Source: Lumnitzera littorea
Lineage: Eukaryota > Streptophyta > Magnoliopsida > Myrtales > Combretaceae
Length of the DNA stretch: 64,000 nucleotides
Reading direction: 5' to 3'
Assembly (NCBI GenBank): GCA_024138015.1
Contig: JAMXBB010000009.1
Span: 9,357,661-9,421,660 of the forward strand
Shown piece after piece: positions 50,830-61,828 of this stretch. The notes under the pieces are model-generated. The model was not told where the DNA came from. It worked only from the letters and a program-made list of their open reading frames with translations, and searched no databases. The stretch's first letter is position 1; each line of letters starts with the position of its first letter. A program made the position numbers and the translations under genes.

Positions 50830-52017
50830 TGTCGATTTACTGTCTACCTTCATGCTCGCAGCAGCAGCATATGCATGAGAGCAAGGGATCTTATATATTT
50901 GCTATTTCTGATAAGCATAAGTGTAACCCCTAAAATCAACTGTATGTGTCCTTCCTCATCCCTTTAATTCTGTTCTTATCATTTAACTACCAATTAAAAC
51001 CTCAAAAATACTGTTCTGGAAGCTAAATGAAATGAATTTATGTGTGCTTGTTTATCCCCTCCAAGTTTCATACATCTTTAGAGCGTAATCAGTGTAGGTC
51101 TCGCTAGAATCGATTGCCTCATTGGCGTCTTTATGCCTCTCCTCTCAATAAGCGACACAGTTGTAAAATATCTTCTTAACTAATGCAGTAATGGGTAATC
51201 CACGAGTTGATTTCAAAATAGAGTTATAACTCTTGACAACGTTTGATGTCATGTATCTAAAACGGTAACATCCATCATATGCAAGAGTCTACCTGTCTAA
51301 ATCAACACTATCGAACCACGTGGGAGCGCCCTTCTTAGCCTGGGCCAACTTTTCCATGAAACATTCGAATTTCTTTTGTTGTACCTGAACACCTGCAAAC
51401 TATACAAGTTTTTTATACAATTGGTTTTTGTGAACCATATTGAAGTTACTAGCAACGTACCGTAGACAGTATCTCTAAAATGTAAATAATGGCTGTTAGT
51501 TAACTGATGGCTCCCTATACATGGAATCAATACTAGATGCCCTATTGGATGTAAAATATGATGTTTCTCCTTTTTAGTTGACTACATGTACTTTAAGCTT
51601 ACGTATGAACCACTCTCAAGTTTCTGCCGATTCTGTATCAACAAGAGTAAATGCCAATGGAACTATTGAATTATCCTTATCCATGCTACAAACTACCAAC
51701 AACTTATGCCCATAATTTCTATATAAGAATATGCTATCAACATATACAACAGGTTGACAATATTTAAAGGCTTCAACATACGACTCGAATGTCTAGAAAA
51801 CCCACTTGAACTGGAACTGACCTTACTTTGGCAAACTACTTTAGCCTTAATCCACTTGTGACCCTAGGTTGCTAAACTTCATTGCATTTAATAATCTCGG
51901 CAACTCATTGTACGATCTCTTCCAGTTATCGTATACCATCTCAATAGCTTTTCACTTAGCCTCGAAAACCCTTCTATTGCTTACTATGTACCCGTATATA
52001 GTTTACACGGTAGTTGC
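50830..52017 (-). pseudogene. MULE transposase remains, core to SWIM motif
   Basis: Reading leftward on the - strand from 52017: YGYIVSNRRVFEAK and IEMVYDNWKRSYNELPRLL (about 51990-51890), then PVVYVDSIFLYRNYGHKLL (about 51755-51700) with the first catalytic Asp, then PLAFTLVDTESAET and EWF. Next is RYCLRYVASNFN, then CYRFRYMTSNVVKSYNS and RGLPITALVKKIFYNCVAY (about 51275-51150), and finally the SWIM-type IPCSHAYAAAASMKVD (about 50895-50845). Several Trp codons have become stops (the stop after SAET, and before QPLF) and the usual ISDR reads TSNR, losing the second catalytic Asp. It is therefore dead. It acted as a cut-and-paste DNA transposase; it now has no function of its own. The N-terminal half is at 54865-56105, across an LTR insertion. 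Confidence 0.85.
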
Positions 52018-54864
52018 TGTTACGCCCCAAAGTTGTAGAGTCGCAACAGTCCCATCATGTAAACCATTCTATGATAGTAACTGGCCTCACAGTACCTACC
52101 ATAGACATGATCTACACAAGGCGTCGACGACTCCTCGCTTTGAAGTAAATAGTCTGATTAACATTTATACTACAATTATGATAAATATTACAATTTCTAA
52201 TAAACATGTATAACTATCAACCTTTCATCCTTAATTACAAGGATACTCTAGCTACACACCATTGCTAAGTATTGATCCTCACACCCCCAGCTTCAAAAGG
52301 ACTAACCTCTGGGTAATTATAAGGCGGCATTCTACTTAAATTGTTCAGAGATCAGAACCTACAAAAAGATTTATAAGGGTATGAGCAACTACAGCTCGGT
52401 AAGTTGAATTGGAGACTCATGAATGTATTTAAGCACAAACAAGATTATCAATTAATTATTTTCATGCAATGCAACAATCAAGTGTCATCGCATAACGTAG
52501 TCCAGTCCGTTGTGAAATCAGAGAAATTTCGCCCGCTCTAATCCGGGTTGAGGAGTTCTATGTTATGCAGCAGCTCACAACCAAACCCCGGCTTGTGCAA
52601 TGGAGACCTCGCTCCTCCCGCGACTACTTTGGAACCATTGACTTCACCCCCGCCGCGACCTCCTCTCCTGTCACTTAGTTCGAATGAGGATGAAGAATGG
52701 ATCATTTTGCAATCCTGCACTATCCCTTTCGAAGGGGTCGGTATTTGGTTGGAGAATCCTATGATCCTCTAACGGGTTGCAATGCATGACATTTTTGGTT
52801 CTTAGAGTCGAATAAGATTAAATTTCATTTAGGGTGTTCAAACAATTTCACACCAATTCAATCATAACACAAAATCACTCACATCACAATTTCAGCATGA
52901 ATTCAGATACGTCAAACACATGCGTAAACTACTTACAATTACAACCATATACAAGCCTAAGTCTCCGAGAATCATAAAACTAGTACTCTATTACAATAAG
53001 TAATAACCCAACTTACTTGGAATTTTCTCAATCACTCGATCCCTCAATCGTTCGATCCCTTAATCGCAAATCGATTCGTCTCTAGGTGTCCTATAATACA
53101 AATAGGTCTTTTTTTTAGTACTTATATTTTAAGGATTCATATTCTAAGTCATAATTTAACTTATTTTTTCCATGTATACCTATTACGCACTAATGATTCG
53201 TTGTACTCTATCTCGGGGTTCGAATCCTAAATTAGATTTTAATTTTGATTCCTAAGCCTTAAATATGCTCAAATCCTAATGTAACATTAATCACATTAAG
53301 CTCAAGTATTCAAATATCCTATTGGGTCTTAATTCAGTATTCTATACTATTCGGTATTCGCTATTTTTAATTGGGGTATCGGATTTATTCCTGATGTGAG
53401 AAAATCTTACATTTTTATACATTTACTTAAAATTAAATGTTATTTCAGATTTATTATTTTTCTAATTTCTATTATCTAAATAACCCTAATTTTTTTAGAT
53501 TTATTAATTTTCAATTTCACATATTACTAATTTCTTACATTAACTACCTAATTTCCCAAATCAACCATACTTAATACTCCAAAGACCAGGATTAGGTTTC
53601 CACATTAGAGATTAGCATCCCTACACATTTAATTACTATCTAAATCAGTAATTAGTATCTTAATCACCTAATTAACACAAAATTGCCTAATTTTTCCATC
53701 ATTTTAGGGCTAAAAATTAACTTAAAAATTTCAAAAATTAATTTTAAAAAAATGGTTTCATAGCACTATTCTATATAACATGAGCATCCTACAGAAAAAA
53801 ATTGAGCTCCAAACTACACTCCTAGGCCTATTTATTTCTAGTTTTAATTGTGCTTGGTTTTGTTCAATTTATTAAGAACCCTATATTTTCAGATGTGATT
53901 AAACTAAATCACTATTTTTTCCTAAATCTACATACAATAAGACCTCAAAATAACAAGTTTCATAATTTTCTGGGCAAAATAACTAATTTTACTAAATTAT
54001 ACAAAATCGGGACAATTATGGGACTCACTCGGTTCGATACTTTCTGACCGTCCAAACCCGGTCCAATGTTGTCAGCCGGCCTAGATGGTGGGTCTAGAGT
54101 AGGGTGGTGGTGGTGGCTCGGTCCCAAGTGGTGGTGAGATGTGGGTTTGGCTCACTTGCTCAATCTACACAGTTTTCTTTTCTTTTTTTGTTTTCTGAAT
54201 TTTCTCTCAAATTTTTGAGTCTTTTGATTTTTCTCAGATTCCTCACTGCCCAAATGAGTTCTGAAAATTTTCCCCCTATTTATAGACGATTTTGGTAATT
54301 ATTATGCATTAATTAGATATGACTTTGCCCAATTTCCTTGATTTTTGGCTTTTATGTTGCCTAATTCTAATTGGTTGATCTTTATTTTGCAGATCATGAC
54401 ATGCCACGACCTGATTTGGATCATCTTATCCTCTTCTGATTTTTTCATAATTAATTTATAATTTTCTTTAATTATTTACTTAGTTTTTGGCCAATTTAGG
54501 TAATTTCGCGTATTTTTATCTACATGTAAATACATGTGGAGTACGCATGAACATTCCTAATTATTATTTTGGTCATTCTAGAATTTTTAGTATACATATA
54601 ATCCATCTCTAGTAATTTATTAGTTATTAGATTACACTTTTCGCCTTTTTGGTAATTGGCAATTATTATACTTAAAATTTAAAAATTTAATGTTATCCCA
54701 TTTTACTACTTATTTCCTTAAATTCAAGTTTATGGGGTCATTTTTACTAATATTTCTCTCAATAGTTTATAATTTGAGTTTGATCGGATCCTTTAACCGA
54801 TCACCCTAAACCTTGTGTTCTAAGTTCACTCCTACGGTCACTTGGCTTAGCTTTAGGGTTTACA
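52018..54864 (+). mobile_element. Solo LTR, family A, inside the MULE transposase
   Basis: It starts TGTTACGCCCC at 52018 and ends TAGGGTTTACA at 54864 (2,847 bp, TG...CA). Flanking 5-mers are GTTGC (52013-52017) and GCTGC (54865-54869), a 4/5 target duplication. The boundary is supported independently: taking out the LTR and one flank copy joins PNFAA on the right with TV(stop)TIYGY on the left in one transposase frame. A possible TATA box, CTATTTATAG, lies at 54278-54287, where an LTR promoter would be expected. No gag-pol is attached. Short frames inside, including a GC-richer one near 52548-52772, are not genes. Confidence 0.85.
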
Positions 54865-56105
54865 GCTGCAAAATTAGGTATCTTAACATTAGGATTGTTT
54901 TATACACTATTGATGAATAGTGTAGCCATTGTATCACTGTCAAGTTGAGAATGGTCCCGGTTCATCATCAGGTTCACATAAGTGTACGAACCCTTTAAAA
55001 TTGTTACTTTATTTAAGTAAGCTCGTAACCTTTACTTATAACCCTGTTCCTTCCTCTTATAGCAGACAGTGTATACATTTGGCTTTGAAATGTCCACATG
55101 AATTTCACAGTGGTTCCTTATGTGGAACGACTTCTCCGCATCTATAAGATCCTTTTTCATGTTGAAACGTAAACTGACACTTAATTCATTGAAACTGCTG
55201 ATGTTGCTACATATTTCATTAACATATCTCTCAAATGTTACGCAGTTGCTACCATCGTATCAACTATTGTAAAATGGGGGTAAGATCTCTCACAAGCTTG
55301 TCCATTGGTTCATTTATTGGTAAAAAGTTCTGAAATTGCCTATTGAATAATACTTCATTGGTACGATGATAAGGCTTACTTAGCCCGTCTTCGCAAAATG
55401 GCTAGATCGGTGCATTGCTCTTGACAACATATGGTCTCACATGGGTCTTTCTTAAATCCTCAATATGGTTATCTTCGAGACCAACATCATTTTCATCACC
55501 ATCCACATTTGCCTTATCCTCCCCCATCATCATCGACATTTATATCTATGTGCATTTTCTTTATATACGAATCATAAGACTCTTCGTGTTTAATAATGGG
55601 AGTCAATACTTCGTCAAGCTGCTCTTTGGTAATATTCATGTGTTTATACTCAGAAAAATCTATATTTGCTTCATTTGACTAATCCACATTTGTTTGCTCC
55701 TTACCAGTCATTATTGAATACATATTAAGATTCGGCAAGGTTGGATTATCTAACTCGTGTATTTCATGCTCGTATTAGGTACTGGATTCCCTAATGTGCC
55801 TTATGTACACTTCTTGAATACTCTGTTTTCCAAAAGACTTCGCCATCTCAACAAAATTCTCAACATTATTATCGTCTTTAATGGTTATTAACTTATAGAC
55901 AACTCCGGCATCATGGAAAAAGGGATGCCTATGCATGAGTTCAACACTACTCAAGTTAACTTTGGTGCATCCATAAATTCTCCGACTGAAATAAGAAAAG
56001 TTCGAATTTTTCCTAATTTTCAACTTTTTAACGGATTCTCTATCATATTCTGATCCTCAGCTACCCATTACTATATTTTTGTTCGCATAAACAAAAACTT
56101 TCATG
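54865..56105 (-). pseudogene. MULE transposase remains, N-terminal half
   Basis: The - strand begins with ATG near 56105 (MKVFVYANKN, then a stop). It continues with VKKLKIRKNSNFSYFSRRIY and VYKLITIKDDNNVENFVEM (about 56020-55820), which match the N-terminal PB1-like region of plant MULE transposases. An Asp/Glu-rich linker follows, then GSNCVTFERYVNEICSN (about 55245-55195), and NRDHSQLDSDTMATLF (about 54960-54915), a very typical MULE motif, running into NPNVKIPNFAA at the LTR border. Frameshifts and stops are scattered through it. The rest of the protein is at 50830-52017. Confidence 0.8.
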
Positions 56106-56285
56106 TAATTTACCATTTTCACCCTAATAATGCCATGATAAACCAAATATTTAGATGACATTAAAAACCTCATCCATACACTAAGCAATAGCTTTACAAA
56201 ATGCACCTAGTTATCTAGTTAAGCTACATCGTGTACTTTCTAACTTTAACTATTTAATTTGACACAACACAATCAAAACGCCAAA

Positions 56286-56286
<1 letters not shown>

Positions 56287-56320
<34 letters not shown>
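56287..56320. repeat. (TA)n(CA)n microsatellite
   Basis: An uninterrupted TA run passing directly into CA repeats. Confidence 0.9.
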
Positions 56321-56705
56321 AAATAATTTCCACCTACATTCCAACGTTTGTATAACTTATTTATTGCAATACAAAAAATTTCTAAATTTAGACAACATAT
56401 AATAAATTTTCATGAAATATTAATAAGTTATACAGTTTATGGTAAATCTATATAATTAAGTAACAAATTTTTTTAAAAAAAAAAATTGTATAATGTCGAT
56501 TACTAGTAACATAAAAGAAAAAAAATCATACCTATAGGTTATAGATTATTACCTGTTTTAGACATACACTCGCTTTAAGAAATGGTGCGGTACTTCAACT
56601 ATAGGTTCCCCCGAGTTTTCTTTGTATTTTGGAAATTTTCAAAAATTGATATAGGTAAAAATGAAGTATGGTCGCGCAGATTGCGGTTTATATAATTAGT
56701 ATATT

Positions 56706-56732
56706 GAAAGCGTATGCAGTGCATGCGCCTTC
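56706..56732. repeat. Imperfect palindrome, 13-bp arms
   Basis: Arms GAAAGCGTATGCA and TGCATGCGCCTTC pair at 11 of 13 positions around a single G. It lies about 600 bp upstream of the transposase start codon position. Confidence 0.7.
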
Positions 56733-57080
56733 ACTATACCATATTAATTTTTTTAAACGAGTCATTTTTCATAATATTTTTTGGAAAAGAAGCTGTATTC
56801 ATATAAAACTCCCTATGAACCAACCTAGAACCACCATGTGTAGGTTGAGACTTGAACTTAACTAGGCTAACAAGTCATAAACTGCCCATCTTCCTGCCAG
56901 GCCACGAGTGTGGAGTGGTTTTTTGACTAACAACTATGGACCCATTGGGTACATGGAAAAAAAAAATTGAATCATAGTAAAAATTTAAACTATTTTCAAT
57001 GGAATTAGATAATTTTTTTCTCTTTTATTCACATAATTTAATGTGTTGTTACTACTTATTTAGCAATGTAGGATAACCAT

Positions 57081-57755
57081 TGTATTGATAGCAGTTCTTA
57101 GATATGTGTCGATCACTTCGGGTCTAAGTTTGAAGGTCGACTCTTGAGACGACGGTGATCAGTAGTGCCATCTTGGTTAAGGGGTGATGCCGCCCGTGGC
57201 TAAATTCAACTCCTATAGCCTACCAATTAGCCTTAGAGGAATCCTTGACAACCTTCCTTGAATATTCCTACAATCTATGTTACCTAGAGCTCAGTTGGCA
57301 CCATGAAGTTCTAATCGTACGACAACATCAAGCATTTATAAGGAAAAAATAGACATAAAGCCCAAAACTAATTATTCCTACTATTTGTCCAGAAGGATCT
57401 CATCAATCCTAAGCCCTTCATAATCAAGGGTTGCATACATGAGTTGACAAGGGCTTAGGAGTTGTATATATAAGTATTTGGCCTCTCCTCTTAACAAGTA
57501 AGCTTTTGACTCTCACTTACTTATTGCTCTTACCAATTTCTCTTTTGACTCTTCTTAGCCCAATTACTGGCTCTCTCATAAGCCTTATTGATTTGAGTAT
57601 TGAAGTGATCTTATCGAATAACATTCCAACTATTTTATTCACCTTTGTTTGTTTGTAGATCGGTATAAGTAGTTCAAAGCCCCCTTATTCGATCCATTTG
57701 CCTTCATGAACCTAATATACTATACTTACTAGAATTGTAAGATGACACATTGAAA
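57081..57755 (+). mobile_element. LTR-like repeat, family C, forward copy
   Basis: It begins TGTATTGATAGCAGTTCTTAG and aligns with the reverse complement of 32075-32843. Key shared blocks are CATGAGTTGACAAGG at about 57440 and CATAAGCCTTATTGA at about 57577-57591. The 3' end is placed where similarity fades; no target duplication was found. No coding sequence is attached. Confidence 0.55.
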
Positions 57756-57947
57756 TTTTTTTAGTTTTTTCATTTCACATTGCTAATATCATAATATAGG
57801 TGGATTTTAGTTTTATATAAATGAATTAATAAATCCTTTTCATATTCATCACAATAAGAACTATTTTGTTCTTGAAATTAATGTGAAAATTTCAAAATTA
57901 GTAATTGAAAAAAAAAAAAACCAAACGAGCTAAGATCCAATCTAAAT

Positions 57948-60900
57948 TAGGGATGTAAATAAGACGAGTTTGGGATGAGTCATAAGAACCTAAGACTTGT
58001 CCTGTACCTTAATGGGGTACCCAAACCCATCCTAAAACCTTATAAGGTTTTTAACCCTGTGCCATAATCCATTATATTACTCTAATGAGGTATCTGTTTC
58101 CCGACCTGTGAGACTCACTTATTTCTTTTATTTTTTTTCTAAAGAACCATTTTTTATTTCATTATACTTTATATGGAAAATTAATTTGCATTATTTATAT
58201 TTATAAAACATGGATAATACAATAAGGACATATTAAAGGAAAAGCCACAAAAATATGTCATACTTTATCTATAATACCCAAAAATATGAAGAAGAAAATA
58301 GTAGAGAAGAGGAGACAAAAGAAGTAGATGAAGATTGGAGAAGAAAGTAGGATTAGGCATGCAGGATAATGATAGATATTTTACATTTTATTTAATTAAT
58401 ATTACATTATTAATATATTATTTTTATTAGGTAACAGGTTTCCCAATAATATTTTTTAAGTCCCAAAACCCATCCAATAACCCTAACAGGTTTTTTAACC
58501 ATGTCATGCCTTAAATTTGCAAAATCATAACAATCCCGCCATGTAAACTAATTTAAGATAGAATATATCCACCTTAGTTATTAATGTAGGTATAGTTTAT
58601 ACAAGGCAAACGACGATTCAACCAACTTTGAAGTAGTCAGATGGGTACATGTAATATATAATACTTGTGGAGTGACACTTTACAAAATATAATCTTTCAT
58701 ACTTACAAATGGTTCATGACTTTTACATAGATAAATAAACATCATAAGGTTTAAGACTTTCAATTGTATTGTGCAACTCTACAGGAAGGCTTTACTACAT
58801 AACATAAATATATTAGCGAGCGAAAGAAAACTATAAGCCCCCTAGGAGGACCTTATTGTCCTCTCACAAAAGGAAAACAAAAACATCTTGAACATTGGTT
58901 CATTCATTAGTCTTCAACTCTTCACTTCCCAACCATCGAAACTAACTTGTGGATTATTATAACGAGGTATCCTTAGGTACTATTCCACACTTGTAAGACA
59001 ATTTATTAGAATGCAAGCTCAACTAGCTCAGTAAGAAGGAACAGAATCATAAGAGTACATTAACAAACATGATTACTCAATCATTATTTAAATGCAAATG
59101 CAACAAACATATGGTGTAGAATATCTCATAATGTTTAACTGGTTCATTGTGAAGTTAGAATAATTTTGTCCACTCTAACTTGGATTCTGAAGAGTTTCAA
59201 CATGATATAATTAGACTAAGTCTGGGCTTATGTAATAGAGAAGACCCTCCTCCCTAAACAATATTCGAACCACAAATCCCAACCTTGTCGTGATCTTCTC
59301 TCTTGTCACTTAGTTCGATTAAGGAAAGGAAAATGACAATTTCTACTATCCTTAGTGAATGTGTTGGTATTTAGTTTGACCACTTAATCGTTACCCCTAT
59401 TGAGTTTTCATGAATGTTAGGTTAAGCTTTAGTCACCTTAAGATTACTCCAGATTATAAAATGAGCGACTAAGTTCATATATACAATACATACTATGTTC
59501 AAGCAGAAAATAGCACTTGGAGGTCACTCCCAACCATCAATCAGTAACATAGGCATACACATGATACATGTACAAACAATCTAGCTACAACCATAGACAA
59601 GCACTTTTAATTCTCTAAGTATCTCGATATGATACTCCAATATACTATTTAAGTATTGATCCTAACTTACTTAACATCAACGCGAGTTAATTTTGCTTTT
59701 CGTACTCAATCCCTTCGTAAGTCCCTAAACAATCAATATAAATATTTTAGTTTTTGCTTAAATAGAGAGTATGTGGTTATTTTTTAATGTCTTACATATA
59801 GTTTAGATAGATTTATTAAGTCTTGGATTAAGTTGTAACTTATAACCAAAGTCTCTAAATAAGGTTTTGAACATTAATCTTAGTATAGTTTTAGGGCCCT
59901 AGAACCTTTTAAATAAGTATTTGATTAATAATGTTATTACAATTATTATTTTATAACTCTTTATAAAAGTATTTGGAAATAGTTTCATTAATTAGAAACT
60001 TTTTGAAGTATTCGAAAATATCTTTATCAATTAGGAACTTTTTAAAGAAGTATTCGAAAACAATCTTATTAACTTAAGAATTCTCTAATTAACTCGTGAA
60101 TACTATATCAGTCAAGTATTTCATATCACATAACTCTTCAATTAAGTTTTTGGATAAGAATTAACTTACTTTCTAAGTAGACTAACCTTCTAAACAATTA
60201 TCTAAACAGGGTTATTTTACAAGATTACTCAAAATAACTCATCCAATATAATATTCTAGATTACAGGAATGTTATATCATGTTCATAAATCAGGATAATC
60301 ATACTAAGTAACACCATATTATCAAATTCTTCAAATTCACATACTTATCTATTAATGTATAAATCCCATAACCACCAATTTGTCCCAAATTTTATCCCTA
60401 ACTCAAACTATACAACTTCGGATTGATCTTCATAGTAGGATATGATTCAAGTATACCTCAAAACTTAATACTAAGGGTTTCATTTAACTCTATACACCAA
60501 ATCCTCAAGAAAATGATAATTTTAATCTAATTTAAAGGTTTAAAAATCTCTAAAAATTATAGAATTTATTTTTGTCTAAAATATCTTCATGTAATGTTCA
60601 TATGCAATAAAAGTATTCTCTTGAAAAAAAAAAATTTGGCTTAGAAACTACGTCAATAGGGTTATTTAAATCAATTTCGAAAATTGATTAATTTTGCTTG
60701 ATTTCTTAAGGAAGTACTATATCTACTTATAAAGTTTTCAATTTGATATTTTTCCTGTAAAATTATATATATAAATATGTATAAATAAATTTTTATTTAA
60801 TTTTTGGAGTTAATTTGATATTTTTATCAATTTAACTAAAATCGGAGACAAAACTAAACTTATCGAAAAATTAGCCTTTGGCCACCACCCTGTTGGCACC

Positions 60901-61828
60901 ATTAGGCGCTGCCTCCACTATCGGGGGTGATGGTGGTTTACTCCCAAGTTGCCTCCACACTTAGGTTTCGTCGATTCACTCAGTTTGAGTAGTATTGTTT
61001 TCTAATTTTTCTAGAATTTACTCTTACTTATTTTTCCTAATCTAGTAATTTTTCTAAGTTACTAAGAAGCCTATTGATCATCTAAAGAATGTTGGTGACA
61101 ATTCCTATGTTATTAGAACGAATTATGGTATTTTCTCTCTCCAAAAAGCTTAAGCATCCCTAAAATCATGTATACTAGGTGTCTTAATTTTAATTTCATA
61201 AGTCCACAGTTGTTCAACATTCTTCCCATGCCTATTCCATCAGTGATGTGGTTATTTTATCAATTTGTCCTATTTTTTAAAATCATTTTTCTAATTATGA
61301 GTATTTTTGGATATTTAATGCATTTTTGGTATATAAATATGTATAATTATTATACTCAAGATACATGTATTATATTAATATATTATTTTAGGTTACTTTA
61401 TAATTTTTGTGTCCAATTAATTTATCTCTAATGTTTAATTATTTTCTGTTAACTAATTTACGTGCTTATACGGGTAAATTACAATATAACGTAACTTAAT
61501 AAAATTATCCATTTTTAGCTATAATTCTATTATTTTATTAAATTTCAACACTCCAAACTCACGACGTGCCCTCTTTTAATTTCTAGGATCCATTGAAGTA
61601 TTTACTCCTACGTACATCTTAAATTATTAGCTTGGAATCTAACACATAAGACTACGAGCTCTTTGAAACTAATAATTAAGACTAGGGAAATCGTATACTT
61701 AATTTTATGGGGTTGACAAACCATATCCCAGAACCTATCTTAAAATTTTATCGGATAATACCTTATAAGATTTTTAGTGGGTTAAATTGATTGAATACCC
61801 TATTATGACTTATTCGTTTACATCCCCA
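57948..61828. mobile_element. Terminal-inverted-repeat element split by an LTR
   Basis: The left end, AGGGATGTAAATAAG (from 57949), and the reverse complement of the right end, GGGGATGTAAACGAATAAG (to 61828), are inverted copies. Both are followed inward by diverged AACC/GGTTT-rich sequence. Without the nested LTR (58502-61718 plus one 5-bp target copy) the element would be about 660 bp, a non-autonomous size. GGGATGTAAA-type ends suggest a hAT-like MITE; an 8-bp target duplication was not convincing (about 5 of 8 matches). Confidence 0.55.
58502..61718 (+). mobile_element. Solo LTR, family A, with perfect target duplication
   Basis: It starts TGTCATGCC at 58502 and ends TATGGGGTTGACA at 61718 (3,217 bp). 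The flanking 5-mers are identical: AACCA at 58497-58501 and AACCA at 61719-61723. Alignment with 52018-54864 is seen in ACAATCCCGCCATGTAAAC (against ACAGTCCCATCATGTAAAC), TACACAAGGC/TATACAAGGCAA followed by CGACGA, and the CACTTAGTTCGA block, as well as the 3' ATTTATCTCTA region. The copy is clearly diverged, yet its target duplication is intact. No internal retrotransposon genes are present, so it is a solo LTR produced by LTR-LTR recombination. Confidence 0.85.

Larger units (their letters stand above)
56106..57080. other. Upstream side of the MULE remains, no gene
   Basis: Probably the former 5' non-coding part of the MULE, but I could not find its long terminal inverted repeat. It holds a (TA)n(CA)n microsatellite at about 56287-56320 and a 27-bp imperfect palindrome at 56706-56732. 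Confidence 0.45.

Noticed and set aside
52548..52772. GC-richer frame of 74 codons on the + strand with a matching - strand frame
   Set aside because: It is inside the LTR; the equivalent part of the copy at 59200-59350 has no such frame, so it is not conserved as protein.
53212..53225. GGTTCGAATCC, an exact RNA polymerase III B-box-like string
   Set aside because: It lies inside the family A LTR without an A box at proper distance or a tRNA acceptor stem, so no tRNA is called.
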